Shown: piece after piece, positions 44,320-53,097 of the stretch
Layout of the letters: the number at the start of each line of letters is the position of its first letter
Position numbering within the stretch: position 1 is the stretch's first letter
From: Porphyromonadaceae bacterium UBA7572
GTDB lineage: Bacteria; Bacteroidota; Bacteroidia; Bacteroidales; Muribaculaceae
Assembly: GCA_002476625.1 (NCBI GenBank)
Contig: DLLC01000063.1
Location: 11,893-75,892 of the forward strand
Reading direction: 5' to 3'
Length of the DNA: 64,000 nucleotides
Program-made: the position numbers and the translations under genes
The notes under the pieces: generated by a model
Told to the model about the DNA's origin: nothing
Seen by the model: only the letters and a program-made list of their open reading frames with translations
The model's database searches: none

Positions 44320-45104
44320 TCCTCCGGCATGATAATCGGGCGCCAGAATTTAATCATACGCTTCTTGTTCCAGCCATGGCAGCCAAAAGGCAAATGGCTT
44401 CCGTTCATTCTGTAGCAATATGCGGGATGCTTGTCGAAACTGAATTTAAGCGCCTCCCTATAATCAGGGTACTGAAAACCGAGGCCATGACGATTAGGCT
44501 CGATAGCGAAAAACACATCCTCATTAAAAAGGTGGTAACGCTGATGAGAAAGATAGCCTTCCACCTCCTGCTGCAGCATACGCGTGGCGCGGATATGCGA
44601 GTCTACCTTGCGGAGCGAAAGACCGCCATTCCCCACCTTATTGCCTGTGATTTGTGAATTGGGCTTCCCCGTTAAATTGCAGTATGCGCGCTTCATTTTA
44701 GAGCACAGGCGCATGAATGGATTATTGTAAATGTCGCGCACAATCCACGGTGCGCCCACATAGTCGTAGCCCTTTGCGCACCACTCATAAAGCTCGTCAC
44801 GGAAAATATAAGCATCGAGCTGGGCAATCAGAACATACTCATAGCGAGCGAAGCGCTCATAAAAGGCTGTGGAGAGCATCAGTGTGTTGTAGGCATGGAT
44901 GTCGGTGAAAAAAGTATCGTCGAAATTTTCTGCCCCCACTTGCGGATAGCGCTTCCCCACTTGCGTCAGCTCCAGATGCTCTGGTTTTACAAAAAATATG
45001 GGGTAGTCGTCGAGCACGGTCGCAATGCTCCGCAGCGAGATATCCTCGTAAGGGGTAAGCGTGTCACGATATATGGGCACAAGCACGGCCACTTCTTTTT
45101 TCAT
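44316..45104 (-). CDS. DUF5672 family, glycosyltransferase-like protein
   Basis: A 262-residue protein: VAVLVPIYRDTLTPYEDISL at the N-terminus, FFVKPEHLEL, then YVLIAQLDAYIFRDELYEWC with an Asp cluster suited to metal and sugar-nucleotide binding, and NGGLSLRKVDSHI plus EDVFFAIEPNRHGL, all typical of DUF5672. The family is thought to be GT-A-like and is often found with glycan genes. MKKEVAV at 45104 is chosen; MLMKKEV at 45110 is also possible. Confidence 0.82.
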   Translation of the reverse strand: MKKEVAVLVPIYRDTLTPYEDISLRSIATVLDDYPIFFVKPEHLELTQVGKRYPQVGAENFDDTFFTDIHAYNTLMLSTAFYERFARYEYVLIAQLDAYIFRDELYEWCAKGYDYVGAPWIVRDIYNNPFMRLCSKMKRAYCNLTGKPNSQITGNKVGNGGLSLRKVDSHIRATRMLQQEVEGYLSHQRYHLFNEDVFFAIEPNRHGLGFQYPDYREALKFSFDKHPAYCYRMNGSHLPFGCHGWNKKRMIKFWRPIIMPED

Positions 45105-45147
45105 AAGCAATCTAAATCTATCTCATTAACTTAGCTCTCAATACGTG

Positions 45148-45179
45148 CAAAGATACGAATAACGCCATACATACGCAAA
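45148..45179 (-). promoter_or_regulatory. Promoter of the DUF5672 gene
   Basis: Minus strand: TTTG (45179-45176), 20 bases, TATCTTTG (45155-45148), exact consensus. Confidence 0.7.
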
Positions 45180-45183
45180 AAAA

Positions 45184-45212
45184 GCCTCCTCGGGAACTCG
45201 TCCTGAGGAGGC
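45184..45212 (-). terminator. Terminator after the beta-propeller gene
   Basis: Strong stem GCCTCCTCAGGA with its partner TCCCGAGGAGGC around a short loop, followed on the minus strand by TTTTTTT. About 50 bases beyond the stop at 45262. Confidence 0.85.
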
Positions 45213-45261
45213 ATATTGGAATATATTAGTTTATCTGTTAGCTTAAAAAATTCTTTTAGAA

Positions 45262-46272
45262 TTATTTAACTTTCTCATAAACATATACTTCGTGGATTTC
45301 CTTAGTGTAACCTTCGTTCTTGAATGGGCCTTGGCTCATACCGAGGATGATTTGAGTACCACGGTTGTTAAGCACGAGGAGATCGTCAGTTACAGGGTCA
45401 ACGGTAAGACCTTCGATTTCACCTGCGCGGCGGAAATCAGTCATTTCGCGGAAGAGTTCCACACGGCCAGCCATAGCGCCACCGGCGATTTTGCCAGTGC
45501 GAGTAACCACCTTGCCGTTCTTGTCAGTCTTAACGCTCCAAGGAGTGTCCTTAACAGGCTCAGTACCTTCAACAAGACCGGTGTAAGGAGCACCAGTGAT
45601 GTCCATCTTGTACACGTTGTCGGCGATGTGGTAAGTAGATTCACCATCATCAGCGGCAAGAAGCATTGTGCCATCGCAGATGTAGATACCCTGGCACCAG
45701 TATGGTTCAGGACGGCATTGCACCTTAGTGTAGTATTGCTTAGTCTCGAGGCTGTAAGCATACACGTAACGGCTGTCAACCCAGTCAGAGAGCCATACGA
45801 GGTTACGCTCGCGGTCCACTGCCACACCAGACACCTCTACTTGGCCAGACTCTGGCTTCCAAGGAATACTTTCGATGTATTGGAGAGTGTTGGCATCGTA
45901 GATATCAACTGAGATGTTCACACCACGGCCGAGGTTGAAATATTCGTTACCGGTGTAGATCTTGCCATCGTAAACGTCGATGTCACCGAAGTGGTTAGCG
46001 CCACCCTTTGCAGGATCTGGGTTGTTGAACAATGGGTCGATGAACTTGCCGTTCTTGTCCTTAGTCTGAACACGCTTCTTCACAAGGTTCCAGTTATGGT
46101 CGTATTTGTACAGACCACGAGTGTCAGACACATAGAAGTAATCCTTGTCGGCAGCGATACCTTGGCGGCCAGGAACTTCAATCACCTTCTTCAAACGGTA
46201 TTCAGTACCGAGATGCTGAGCGTTTGCCAAGCCAAATGAGCAAACAGCCAAAAGAAGCATTAATTTTTTCAT
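45262..46272 (-). CDS. Exported beta-propeller-like protein
   Basis: A 336-residue periplasmic protein with signal peptide (KKLMLLLAVCSFGLANA). Repeated blade-like segments (GIAADKDYFYVSDTRGLYKY, VEVSGVAVDRERNLVWLSDW, GEIEGLTVDPVTDDLLVLNN) suggest a six- or seven-bladed propeller related to SdiA-regulated or phytase-esterase-like proteins. No catalytic residues assigned. It lies 80 bases downstream of the porin gene and may share its mRNA, ending at a strong terminator. Confidence 0.7.
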   Translation of the reverse strand: MKKLMLLLAVCSFGLANAQHLGTEYRLKKVIEVPGRQGIAADKDYFYVSDTRGLYKYDHNWNLVKKRVQTKDKNGKFIDPLFNNPDPAKGGANHFGDIDVYDGKIYTGNEYFNLGRGVNISVDIYDANTLQYIESIPWKPESGQVEVSGVAVDRERNLVWLSDWVDSRYVYAYSLETKQYYTKVQCRPEPYWCQGIYICDGTMLLAADDGESTYHIADNVYKMDITGAPYTGLVEGTEPVKDTPWSVKTDKNGKVVTRTGKIAGGAMAGRVELFREMTDFRRAGEIEGLTVDPVTDDLLVLNNRGTQIILGMSQGPFKNEGYTKEIHEVYVYEKVK

Positions 46273-46352
46273 AATAAAACTGTTTTTTTAGTTTTTGGTT
46301 AATGAAATTGTTTTTAAAATATTTGGTAAAAAGTTAACTTCAGGTTTTAATG

Positions 46353-47522
46353 TTAGAACTTGAAGAGACCCATGAGCTGAATTTGATCGCTCTTGTCGAT
46401 TCCGTTAGCTTCTTTCACCTTGTCGCCATACATGAAGTGACCATAGTTGAGCTGGATCTTCACGTTCTTGAAGAGTTGGTAAGTGCAGCCTACGAGAATG
46501 CGGTTGTAGTTGTTGGTAGTGGACTTAGCCATGTCATCTTTATACATGTCCCAACGAACGAGTGGAAGGAACTTGCCTGCGTGGTAGCCGAGGAATACGT
46601 AAGCACCCTGCTCGTCAACGTAGGTGAGGTCGTTCTTCTTAGATTTCATGAAACCATATTCAGCGCGGAAATCAAGACCTTCTGGATCGTTGTACCACAA
46701 ACCAGCCACGAAGCGGTTCATAGGCATGTACTTAGAAACGCCCATACCTGGAGCAGTGCCGCCAGCGAGAGCCTGTGGGTTGTATTCACCCCAGTTGTAA
46801 GTAGCTTTCACGTTGAAGTTCTTGAAAGGCTTGATAGTTACGCTTGCGTAGATATCTTTTGTCTTGTTGTTGTCGTCCTTGCAAGGAATAGAACCGTTGG
46901 TAACGGCGAAGTCGTAGTGGAAGTACTTGTCGATGTCACCAATGAGCATAACGCCAAGGTCACGGCCATAGTCCACGAAGTTGTAAGAATATGGGTTGCG
47001 GCAAGCAATACGGTAAACGATGTTAGAGAAATCTACGGTTTCCAGAGTAGCTGGAGAGATGTCGTAGTTTTCATAGCCAAGTGGAGTGTAGAATTGACCG
47101 GCGCGAACCTTGAATTCTGGGCAGATTTTCCAAGTTGCGAATGCGTCCATCACTTGGATATTCTTTTGGCCATTGCCATTGGTTGAGCCTGCGATGCCGT
47201 TGAAGGCTTCAATCTGGAGGCGGAAGTCTACGTTTTCTGCCACCTTTCCGTCCATGATCAAGCGGAGGCGCTTAGCCTGGAAAGAAGATGATGAAGCGTT
47301 CTTGTTATGAGTCCAGTTCCAACCAGTCTGGAGGTAACCAGAGATCTTAACTGGCATTTTCTTCAGGAAGTCAGCAAAATCACCTTGTGGCTCTGCCACT
47401 GGTTCGGCTACTGCTTCGGCAGCTGGTTCAGCGATAGCTTCAGGAGCTACGGCCTCTTCAGCAAACATAGCTGGCGCGGTAAGAGCCGCACAGCTAAGAA
47501 GAGTAAAAATCGATTTCTTCAT
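46353..47522 (-). CDS. Phosphate-selective porin O/P family protein
   Basis: A 389-residue outer-membrane porin. Signal peptide (about 1-21), then an Ala/Glu/Pro-rich linker (EAVAPEAIAEPAAEAVAEP) and a 16-strand-type barrel from VKISGYLQTGWNWTH to IQLMGLFKF, ending in Phe as required for barrel assembly. RLRLIMDGKVAENVDFRLQI is the usual Porin_O_P start. Neighbouring genes for organophosphate uptake make phosphorylated solutes a plausible cargo, which is inference. Confidence 0.88.
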   Translation of the reverse strand: MKKSIFTLLSCAALTAPAMFAEEAVAPEAIAEPAAEAVAEPVAEPQGDFADFLKKMPVKISGYLQTGWNWTHNKNASSSSFQAKRLRLIMDGKVAENVDFRLQIEAFNGIAGSTNGNGQKNIQVMDAFATWKICPEFKVRAGQFYTPLGYENYDISPATLETVDFSNIVYRIACRNPYSYNFVDYGRDLGVMLIGDIDKYFHYDFAVTNGSIPCKDDNNKTKDIYASVTIKPFKNFNVKATYNWGEYNPQALAGGTAPGMGVSKYMPMNRFVAGLWYNDPEGLDFRAEYGFMKSKKNDLTYVDEQGAYVFLGYHAGKFLPLVRWDMYKDDMAKSTTNNYNRILVGCTYQLFKNVKIQLNYGHFMYGDKVKEANGIDKSDQIQLMGLFKF

Positions 47523-47687
47523 AATTTTGAAAATTTAGTTAGTAGAATAATTGAGTTAGTATATAAGTAAAATAAAAGCTTATACAAACCAATCTATTAA
47601 AATATTGTGTATTTAGTTGTTAGTCTTCATTAGCATTTCTACACCTTTTTTTGGCAAACAAACACCAATAAAGGATTTTAATTTTCG

Positions 47688-47695
47688 CAAATATA
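47688..47695 (-). promoter_or_regulatory. -7 box of the porin gene
   Basis: TATATTTG on the minus strand about 165 bases before the porin start; a TTTC lies 18 bases upstream, a weak -33. The HAD gene ends only 40 bases further upstream. Confidence 0.5.
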
Positions 47696-47735
47696 CGAAA
47701 GTTTTTTCAAACCGAAAGTAATTTTTCGATTTTTT

Positions 47736-48602
47736 TTATTTTTTACGAGCTTTCAGCAATAATTCTCCCAGCACCTCTATGTTTTCTGCGGTCAGGTCGG
47801 GATTGGGGTCGTTGGCAAGCGCGGTCTCGAGGGTGGTTTCGCCACTGAGCACGAGCACGCCGAGCGAGCCAGCGTTCTGGGCAGTGGCCACATCGGTGTA
47901 GATGCGGTCGCCCACCATGGCCAATTCATCGCTCTTGTAGCCATACTTGTCACGGATGCAGTAAAGCATGTTGGGGTTTGGCTTGCCAATCACCACATCG
48001 GGCTTGCGCTTGCACGCACCCTCTATTGCCTTGCAAATGGAGCCACAGTCCACAAGTATCACCTCCTGGTCGGTTGGGCACACCCAGTCGGGGTTGGTGG
48101 CGATGTAGGGGATGTCGGCTTTCGAGGCCCACCATGTGGCGCGGCACAGACGGTCGTACTGGAGCGTGGTGTCGAATGCCACCACCAGCACGTCGGGACG
48201 GTCGGCTGGATCATCGGCGCAAAGCTCGAAACCCGCCTTCACAAATTCCTCCTGCATGCTCGGCGTGCCGAGGGTGAACAGGCGTTTTGCCTCAGGGTGG
48301 TGCTGCTTGATGTAGTCGATAGTGGCGAGCGACGAGGTGTACATCTGCTCATCAGTGGCATGTATGCCCAATTTTTCGAGCTTCAGGAGATAGTCCTTGT
48401 GGCTTTTGGTTGGGTTGTTGGTGAGAAACGAGTAACTGATGCCGTTAGCGGTGAGGGTGTCAAGAAACTTGATGGTGTAGGGAAACAGTGTGGAGCCCAT
48501 ATAGATGGTGCCATCCATGTCGAGGGCCACATGCTTAATCTTGGCAAGGGCCTCCATCAGCTTCTCCTCGCCAAGTGGCGAGCAATATTTGTTAAATTCC
48601 AT
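47736..48602 (-). CDS. HAD-IIA family sugar/organic phosphatase (NagD-like)
   Basis: A 288-residue phosphatase. Motif I LDMDGTIYMGSTLFPYT carries the Asp nucleophile and the Gly-rich flap start typical of HAD-IIA; motif II FLTNNPTKS; motif III Lys in VVIGKPNPNML; motif IV MVGDRIYTDV. The central C2 cap is present. It sits between the porin and the GlpT-like transporters. A role in dephosphorylating glycerol-phosphate-type metabolites would fit the neighbourhood but is not shown. Confidence 0.9.
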   Translation of the reverse strand: MEFNKYCSPLGEEKLMEALAKIKHVALDMDGTIYMGSTLFPYTIKFLDTLTANGISYSFLTNNPTKSHKDYLLKLEKLGIHATDEQMYTSSLATIDYIKQHHPEAKRLFTLGTPSMQEEFVKAGFELCADDPADRPDVLVVAFDTTLQYDRLCRATWWASKADIPYIATNPDWVCPTDQEVILVDCGSICKAIEGACKRKPDVVIGKPNPNMLYCIRDKYGYKSDELAMVGDRIYTDVATAQNAGSLGVLVLSGETTLETALANDPNPDLTAENIEVLGELLLKARKK

Positions 48603-48696
48603 TGTTGTCGTTTAATATTAATGTGTAGAAAAAAATAGAAAAGGTGAGCAGGGAATTCTGATTTTCGCCCTATTCACCTTTTCATCATGTCAATGA

Positions 48697-50190
48697 TTAT
48701 TCTTCGTCGTAGTTGATTTTAGAGGCACGCTCATAGCCGTCGCGTGGAGCAGCCCACATGGAGATGAGCACAAACATACCCACGATAGCCACCACAATGA
48801 TGGTCTCGAACACGCGAGTCCAGCCGAAAGCGTCGGCCACATAACCCACGAGCAGACCGCTCAAGCCAGAGCCGAGGTAACCGAGAATACCGGCAATACC
48901 ATTAGCACGCGCAGAAGCCTCCTTAGTGGCCTGGTTGCCCAGCTCAATACCGATAAGCGCCTGTGGACCGTAGATGCAGAAACCCGCGCCCACGAGCACA
49001 GCCGCAGTAAGGGTTATGCCTGCGTCGGCTGGCAAGAAGCGGAAAATGGTCATGAACACAGCAGCGCCTGCCATGCACACCACGCACATGCGGTGGCCTT
49101 TGCCCTTGAAGATGTGGTCGGTGGCCCATCCTGCGAACAAGGTGCCCACGATACCTGCGATTTCAAACGCGGCAGTGGTCCATGTGGCGCTCTTGATGTC
49201 GAGGCCACGGGCTTCGGTCAAGAATTTTGGTCCCCAGTCGAGCACACCCATACGCACCACATACACGAAGAGGTTGGCAATACAGAATGTCCAAACCCAA
49301 CGGTTTTTCCACACCATCTCCATCTCAAATTTCTTGCGTGCCTTTGCGCTCTTCTTGTTCTCGTTCAGTGCGCCAAGGCCAGTGTCTGGAAGATCGGGCA
49401 GACCCACTTCCTTAGGCTCGTCGCGCAAGCCGATAAACACGAAAATAGCGGTTACCACTGCCAAGCATGCAGGGGCATAGAAGCACCACTTCCAAGCGCC
49501 GATATGGGCTGCGTAAGTAGCGGCCTGCTCCACAGCTTTAGCCTGGTCCACGCCGTTGGCGGTAAGGTTGGCGATGATAGTGTTGACCACACCATTCTCC
49601 TGGGTCATGTCGGTGCCCATGGTGCCCATAATGTAACCACAGGCCACCACAGCAAGCGCGGCGCCAATAGAGTGTGAGCAGTTCCAGATGCTCATCTTAG
49701 TGGCGAGCTGACTTGGGTGAATCCAGTGAGGGAGAATACGTGCGCATGGAGGATATCCAAAACCCTGGAAGTATTGGTTGAAGATAATGGTGACACCCAT
49801 CACCATTATAAACATATTCACGAAGTCAGGACCTTGGTTCACGCCAGTGAACAAGGCGCTAAGGTTGGCTCCGTAGCCAAACAGGAAGTTGGAAAGGGCG
49901 CAAAGCAGCAAACCGCACGCCATCACAATACGGCCCTTCACACGGTCCACAAGGTAGCCGTTGATAAAGCGAGAGAAGCCATACACCAGTGAGCCGGCGA
50001 AGATAATCCAGCCGAAGCTCTTGTTGGTGACGCCATATTCAGCCGTGATACCGGGCATGGCCACCGACATGTTCTTACGAACGAAATAGAACACTGCATA
50101 GCCTATCATCGTCACAAGGATGACACGCCACTGCCAGTGAAGGAATCTTTTTCTGTCATTGCCTAACGAGGCATAAACATCATTTGCCAT
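48697..50190 (-). CDS. MFS organophosphate:phosphate antiporter family transporter (GlpT-like)
   Basis: A 497-residue protein with about twelve transmembrane helices. The N-terminal helix GYAVFYFVRKNMSVAMPGI is the OPA-family signature, followed by GFGYPPCARILPHW and a charged central loop (about 265-290, LNENKKSAKARKKFEMEM). Paralogue of the downstream-numbered transporter at 50293, about 100 bases away. The second copy may have a different organophosphate preference. Confidence 0.87.
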   Translation of the reverse strand: MANDVYASLGNDRKRFLHWQWRVILVTMIGYAVFYFVRKNMSVAMPGITAEYGVTNKSFGWIIFAGSLVYGFSRFINGYLVDRVKGRIVMACGLLLCALSNFLFGYGANLSALFTGVNQGPDFVNMFIMVMGVTIIFNQYFQGFGYPPCARILPHWIHPSQLATKMSIWNCSHSIGAALAVVACGYIMGTMGTDMTQENGVVNTIIANLTANGVDQAKAVEQAATYAAHIGAWKWCFYAPACLAVVTAIFVFIGLRDEPKEVGLPDLPDTGLGALNENKKSAKARKKFEMEMVWKNRWVWTFCIANLFVYVVRMGVLDWGPKFLTEARGLDIKSATWTTAAFEIAGIVGTLFAGWATDHIFKGKGHRMCVVCMAGAAVFMTIFRFLPADAGITLTAAVLVGAGFCIYGPQALIGIELGNQATKEASARANGIAGILGYLGSGLSGLLVGYVADAFGWTRVFETIIVVAIVGMFVLISMWAAPRDGYERASKINYDEE

Positions 50191-50292
50191 AGTCTTTAAT
50201 AATATAGTTTAGAATAGTTAATCTGTTATGATATAAAAGTAGTGGCGACAATCATACTTTCAGAGTTATTGCCACCACCACCTTGATGTCAA

Positions 50293-51681
50293 TTAGTTCT
50301 TGTTCTGTTCTGCAAGATATTTCTCTTCCTTGTAGGTGAGTGCCATAAAGAAGATGGAGAGCACGCAAGCGCCAATCAGGAGAATGAAGGTCCAGTCCCA
50401 GCCGGCGTTTTCAGCCACATAGCCAATCACCACGTTGGCAAGAACAGCAGTACCCAGCACATATCCCATAAAGCCTGTCAAGCCTGCTGCGGTGCCAGCT
50501 GCATTCTTTGGCGCAAGGTCGAGAGCCTGCACACCGATAAGCATCACAGGGCCATAGATAAGGAAGCCGATTGCAATCAAGCAGCCAATCACCACATTGA
50601 AGTTGTTGAAGAACTGCCAGTAGATGACGATTGCCACAGCCACAAGAGCCATAAATATGATGGTGGGAACTGCACGACGGCCTTGGAACACCTTGTCGCT
50701 GAGCCAGCCACAGAAGATGGTGCCAGGGATTGCGGCCATTTCATAGGCGAAGTATGCCCAGCCGGCGTCCTTCAAGTCCACACCCTGCTCTTTCAGAATG
50801 GTAGGAGCCCAGTCAAGACATCCGTAGCGCACCATGTACACGAAAGCATTGGCGAAAGCAATGTACCACAGGAGCTTGTTGCTGAGCACAGTTTTAAAGA
50901 TTTGCGACACTGAAAGTGCCTTCTCATCGTTCTTGCTGTAGTTCTTGGCGGCGCAGCCACTCCATTCCTCAATTGAAGGAAGTCCGCATGATTGTGGAGT
51001 GTCGCGAATCAGCAGGTAAGCCACCACAGCCACAAGCACTGCCACGGCGGCAGGGAATGCGTAAGTGCCGATAAGGAAGTAATAATCGGTTTGTGCGCCA
51101 TAGAACCATGAGCCGAACCACATTGCGCCATACACAGCCATTGGACCTACGAGAGCGCCACCCACATTGTGGGCGCAGTTCCAGAAACTCATCCATGTGC
51201 CACGCTCCTTGATGGAGAACCAGTGGGTCATCACACGGCCACATGGAGGCCAGCCCATACCGTTAAACCAGCCCACGAGGAAGTTGAGGGCAGCCATTAG
51301 CGCAATAGCCGCGCTCTTATGCTCAGCGCCGAGCCACTGCACCGGCACAATCATAAAGAGCATAGAGATGGCTGCGCACACCAAGCCAAGAGGCAGGAAG
51401 CGCTGTGCGTTGCTTCGGTCACTGATACTCGCCATCACGAATTTCGAGAATCCGTATGCGATCGCGTTCATTGAAAGCACTATACCAAGCTCGCCCTTGT
51501 CGAATCCAAAGGGCGCAAGCATTGGAATGGCCATTGAAAAGTTCTTTCGAACAATGTAGAAACCTGCATAACCGATAAAAATACCGATAAACACTTGCCA
51601 ACGTAATTTTCTATACTTAGCGTCGGCCGCTGGCCCTGTCTGAGCCGGCTTCGGTGCTGGAGGAGCTAAAAAACTTGCCAT
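50293..51681 (-). CDS. glpT: Glycerol-3-phosphate transporter, MFS/OPA family
   Basis: A 462-residue transporter with about twelve helices, importing glycerol-3-phosphate in exchange for phosphate. Signatures: GYAGFYIVRKNFSMAIPML near the first helix, GMGWPPCGRVMTHWFS, and NKLLWYIAFANAFVYMVRYG in the second half. It directly follows the glpACB operon, separated from it by a terminator, and is the better glpT candidate of the two paralogues. The gene symbol rests on context and family. Confidence 0.85.
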   Translation of the reverse strand: MASFLAPPAPKPAQTGPAADAKYRKLRWQVFIGIFIGYAGFYIVRKNFSMAIPMLAPFGFDKGELGIVLSMNAIAYGFSKFVMASISDRSNAQRFLPLGLVCAAISMLFMIVPVQWLGAEHKSAAIALMAALNFLVGWFNGMGWPPCGRVMTHWFSIKERGTWMSFWNCAHNVGGALVGPMAVYGAMWFGSWFYGAQTDYYFLIGTYAFPAAVAVLVAVVAYLLIRDTPQSCGLPSIEEWSGCAAKNYSKNDEKALSVSQIFKTVLSNKLLWYIAFANAFVYMVRYGCLDWAPTILKEQGVDLKDAGWAYFAYEMAAIPGTIFCGWLSDKVFQGRRAVPTIIFMALVAVAIVIYWQFFNNFNVVIGCLIAIGFLIYGPVMLIGVQALDLAPKNAAGTAAGLTGFMGYVLGTAVLANVVIGYVAENAGWDWTFILLIGACVLSIFFMALTYKEEKYLAEQNKN

Positions 51682-51780
51682 AGTTATTTTTAAAATTGTT
51701 TTGTAGTTAAGTTATATATTTAATGTATTATTCCGTTAATCAATGTCGGCAATCCATAATTGCGGCTTTTGTAATAAAAA

Positions 51781-51814
51781 GGTCGGCACAACTGCATCAC
51801 GCATGATGCCGACC
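51781..51814 (-). terminator. Terminator of the glpACB operon
   Basis: Minus-strand stem GGTCGGCA/TGCCGACC with an inner TCATGCGTGATG pairing, then TTTTTATT. It begins 26 bases after the glpC stop. Confidence 0.85.
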
Positions 51815-51839
51815 ACCTTAGTATTACAAAATTAATTAA

Positions 51840-53087
51840 TTATGAATTGAGCTTAATTGTCTGTTCCACGTCGAGTGCGTCGGCAAGAATGCTGATAGGA
51901 TTCTCCACAGGCACACCTGTTGACATCTCAATCTGCCACTTGCAGGTTTCGCAGTCGGTAGATACGCAGTCGGGCGCCACTTCCTTGATCTGCTTAAACA
52001 GACCAGAGCCAATGGCTTGCGACACTTCGTAGTTCTCTCTCTTGAAGCCGTAAGTGCCCGAAATGCCACAGCACTGCGAGTCGAGCATAATGAAGTCCAC
52101 ACCAGGAATCATCTTCAGCAGTTCGGTGCTGTAGAGCACCCAGCCCATACGCTCCATGTGGCACGCGCTGTGGTAGGCCACACGCTTGTGGTAGTCGGGA
52201 CGGAAAGCAAGCTTAATCTTGCCCTCGTCGATGAGCTGATAGAGGAATCGGGTGGCAAGGGTCATGCTCTCGCGCACATCTGCAGAATCAAGGCCGAGCA
52301 CATGCTCGTATTCGTCGCGGATGGTGAAGCAGCAGGTGGAGCTGGTGGCAAGGGTAACCCTGCCCTCCTCCTTTGCCTTGCGAATGGAGTCAATATTGAT
52401 GTTGCCATGTTTTTTTGCCTGGTCGTAGAGGCCGTTGGCAATCTTTGCCACGCCGCAGCACTTCTCCTTGTCGAGCAGCTGCACGCCATATCCCACAGCA
52501 TTCATTATCTTCACGAGGTCCTGTCCGAGCTTGGGGAAATTGTAGTTCACGTAGCAGCCATGGAAATAGCTCACTTGCTTTGCGTACTGCGCCTGCTGAG
52601 CCTTTGCCTCCCGCTTGTACCATGTTTCAAAGCGCTTTGAGCTGTAGGCAGGGAACTGGCGATGCTTGTCCACGCCTATGGTGGAGTGCATCAAGTTCTT
52701 GGTCAGGCTCAACGCCAGCGCCTTGTTCACGATAGGGGCAAAGCGGTTGGCCATAGTGCCCACAAAGTCGGTGCTCGCCAGCAGTCGGTCGCGCAGACTT
52801 GGCTTGTGGGTGCTGTATTTCATACGAGCGGCTTGAATAATGTCGCCCACCTTCACATTCTGTGGGCACGACACCTCGCAACGCTTGCAGTTTAGACATT
52901 TTTTGAGGTTCTCGTCGAAGAACACTGGGTTTTTGAGGCGATAGCGCTCGCCGTCGGGTCCGGCCTGCTTAGGGCCTGGGTATGCTGGATTTACTGCCGA
53001 CACTGGGCAATATACCGTACAAATAGAGCATTTTAAACATTGCTCAAAATTGAAAACGCTTTCGCTGTTAATTTGTAAGTCTGCCAT
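51840..53087 (-). CDS. glpC: Anaerobic glycerol-3-phosphate dehydrogenase subunit C
   Basis: A 415-residue iron-sulfur subunit that anchors the GlpAB dehydrogenase and passes electrons to the quinone pool. Two 4Fe-4S sites: CLKCSICTVYCPVS (about residues 17-30) and CLNCKRCEVSCPQNV (about 64-78). Two CCG domains follow (EKCCGVAKIANG and DSQCCGISGTYG). Last gene of the operon, 10 bases after glpB. Length is typical. Confidence 0.95.
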   Translation of the reverse strand: MADLQINSESVFNFEQCLKCSICTVYCPVSAVNPAYPGPKQAGPDGERYRLKNPVFFDENLKKCLNCKRCEVSCPQNVKVGDIIQAARMKYSTHKPSLRDRLLASTDFVGTMANRFAPIVNKALALSLTKNLMHSTIGVDKHRQFPAYSSKRFETWYKREAKAQQAQYAKQVSYFHGCYVNYNFPKLGQDLVKIMNAVGYGVQLLDKEKCCGVAKIANGLYDQAKKHGNINIDSIRKAKEEGRVTLATSSTCCFTIRDEYEHVLGLDSADVRESMTLATRFLYQLIDEGKIKLAFRPDYHKRVAYHSACHMERMGWVLYSTELLKMIPGVDFIMLDSQCCGISGTYGFKRENYEVSQAIGSGLFKQIKEVAPDCVSTDCETCKWQIEMSTGVPVENPISILADALDVEQTIKLNS

Positions 53088-53097
53088 ATCGGATGAG

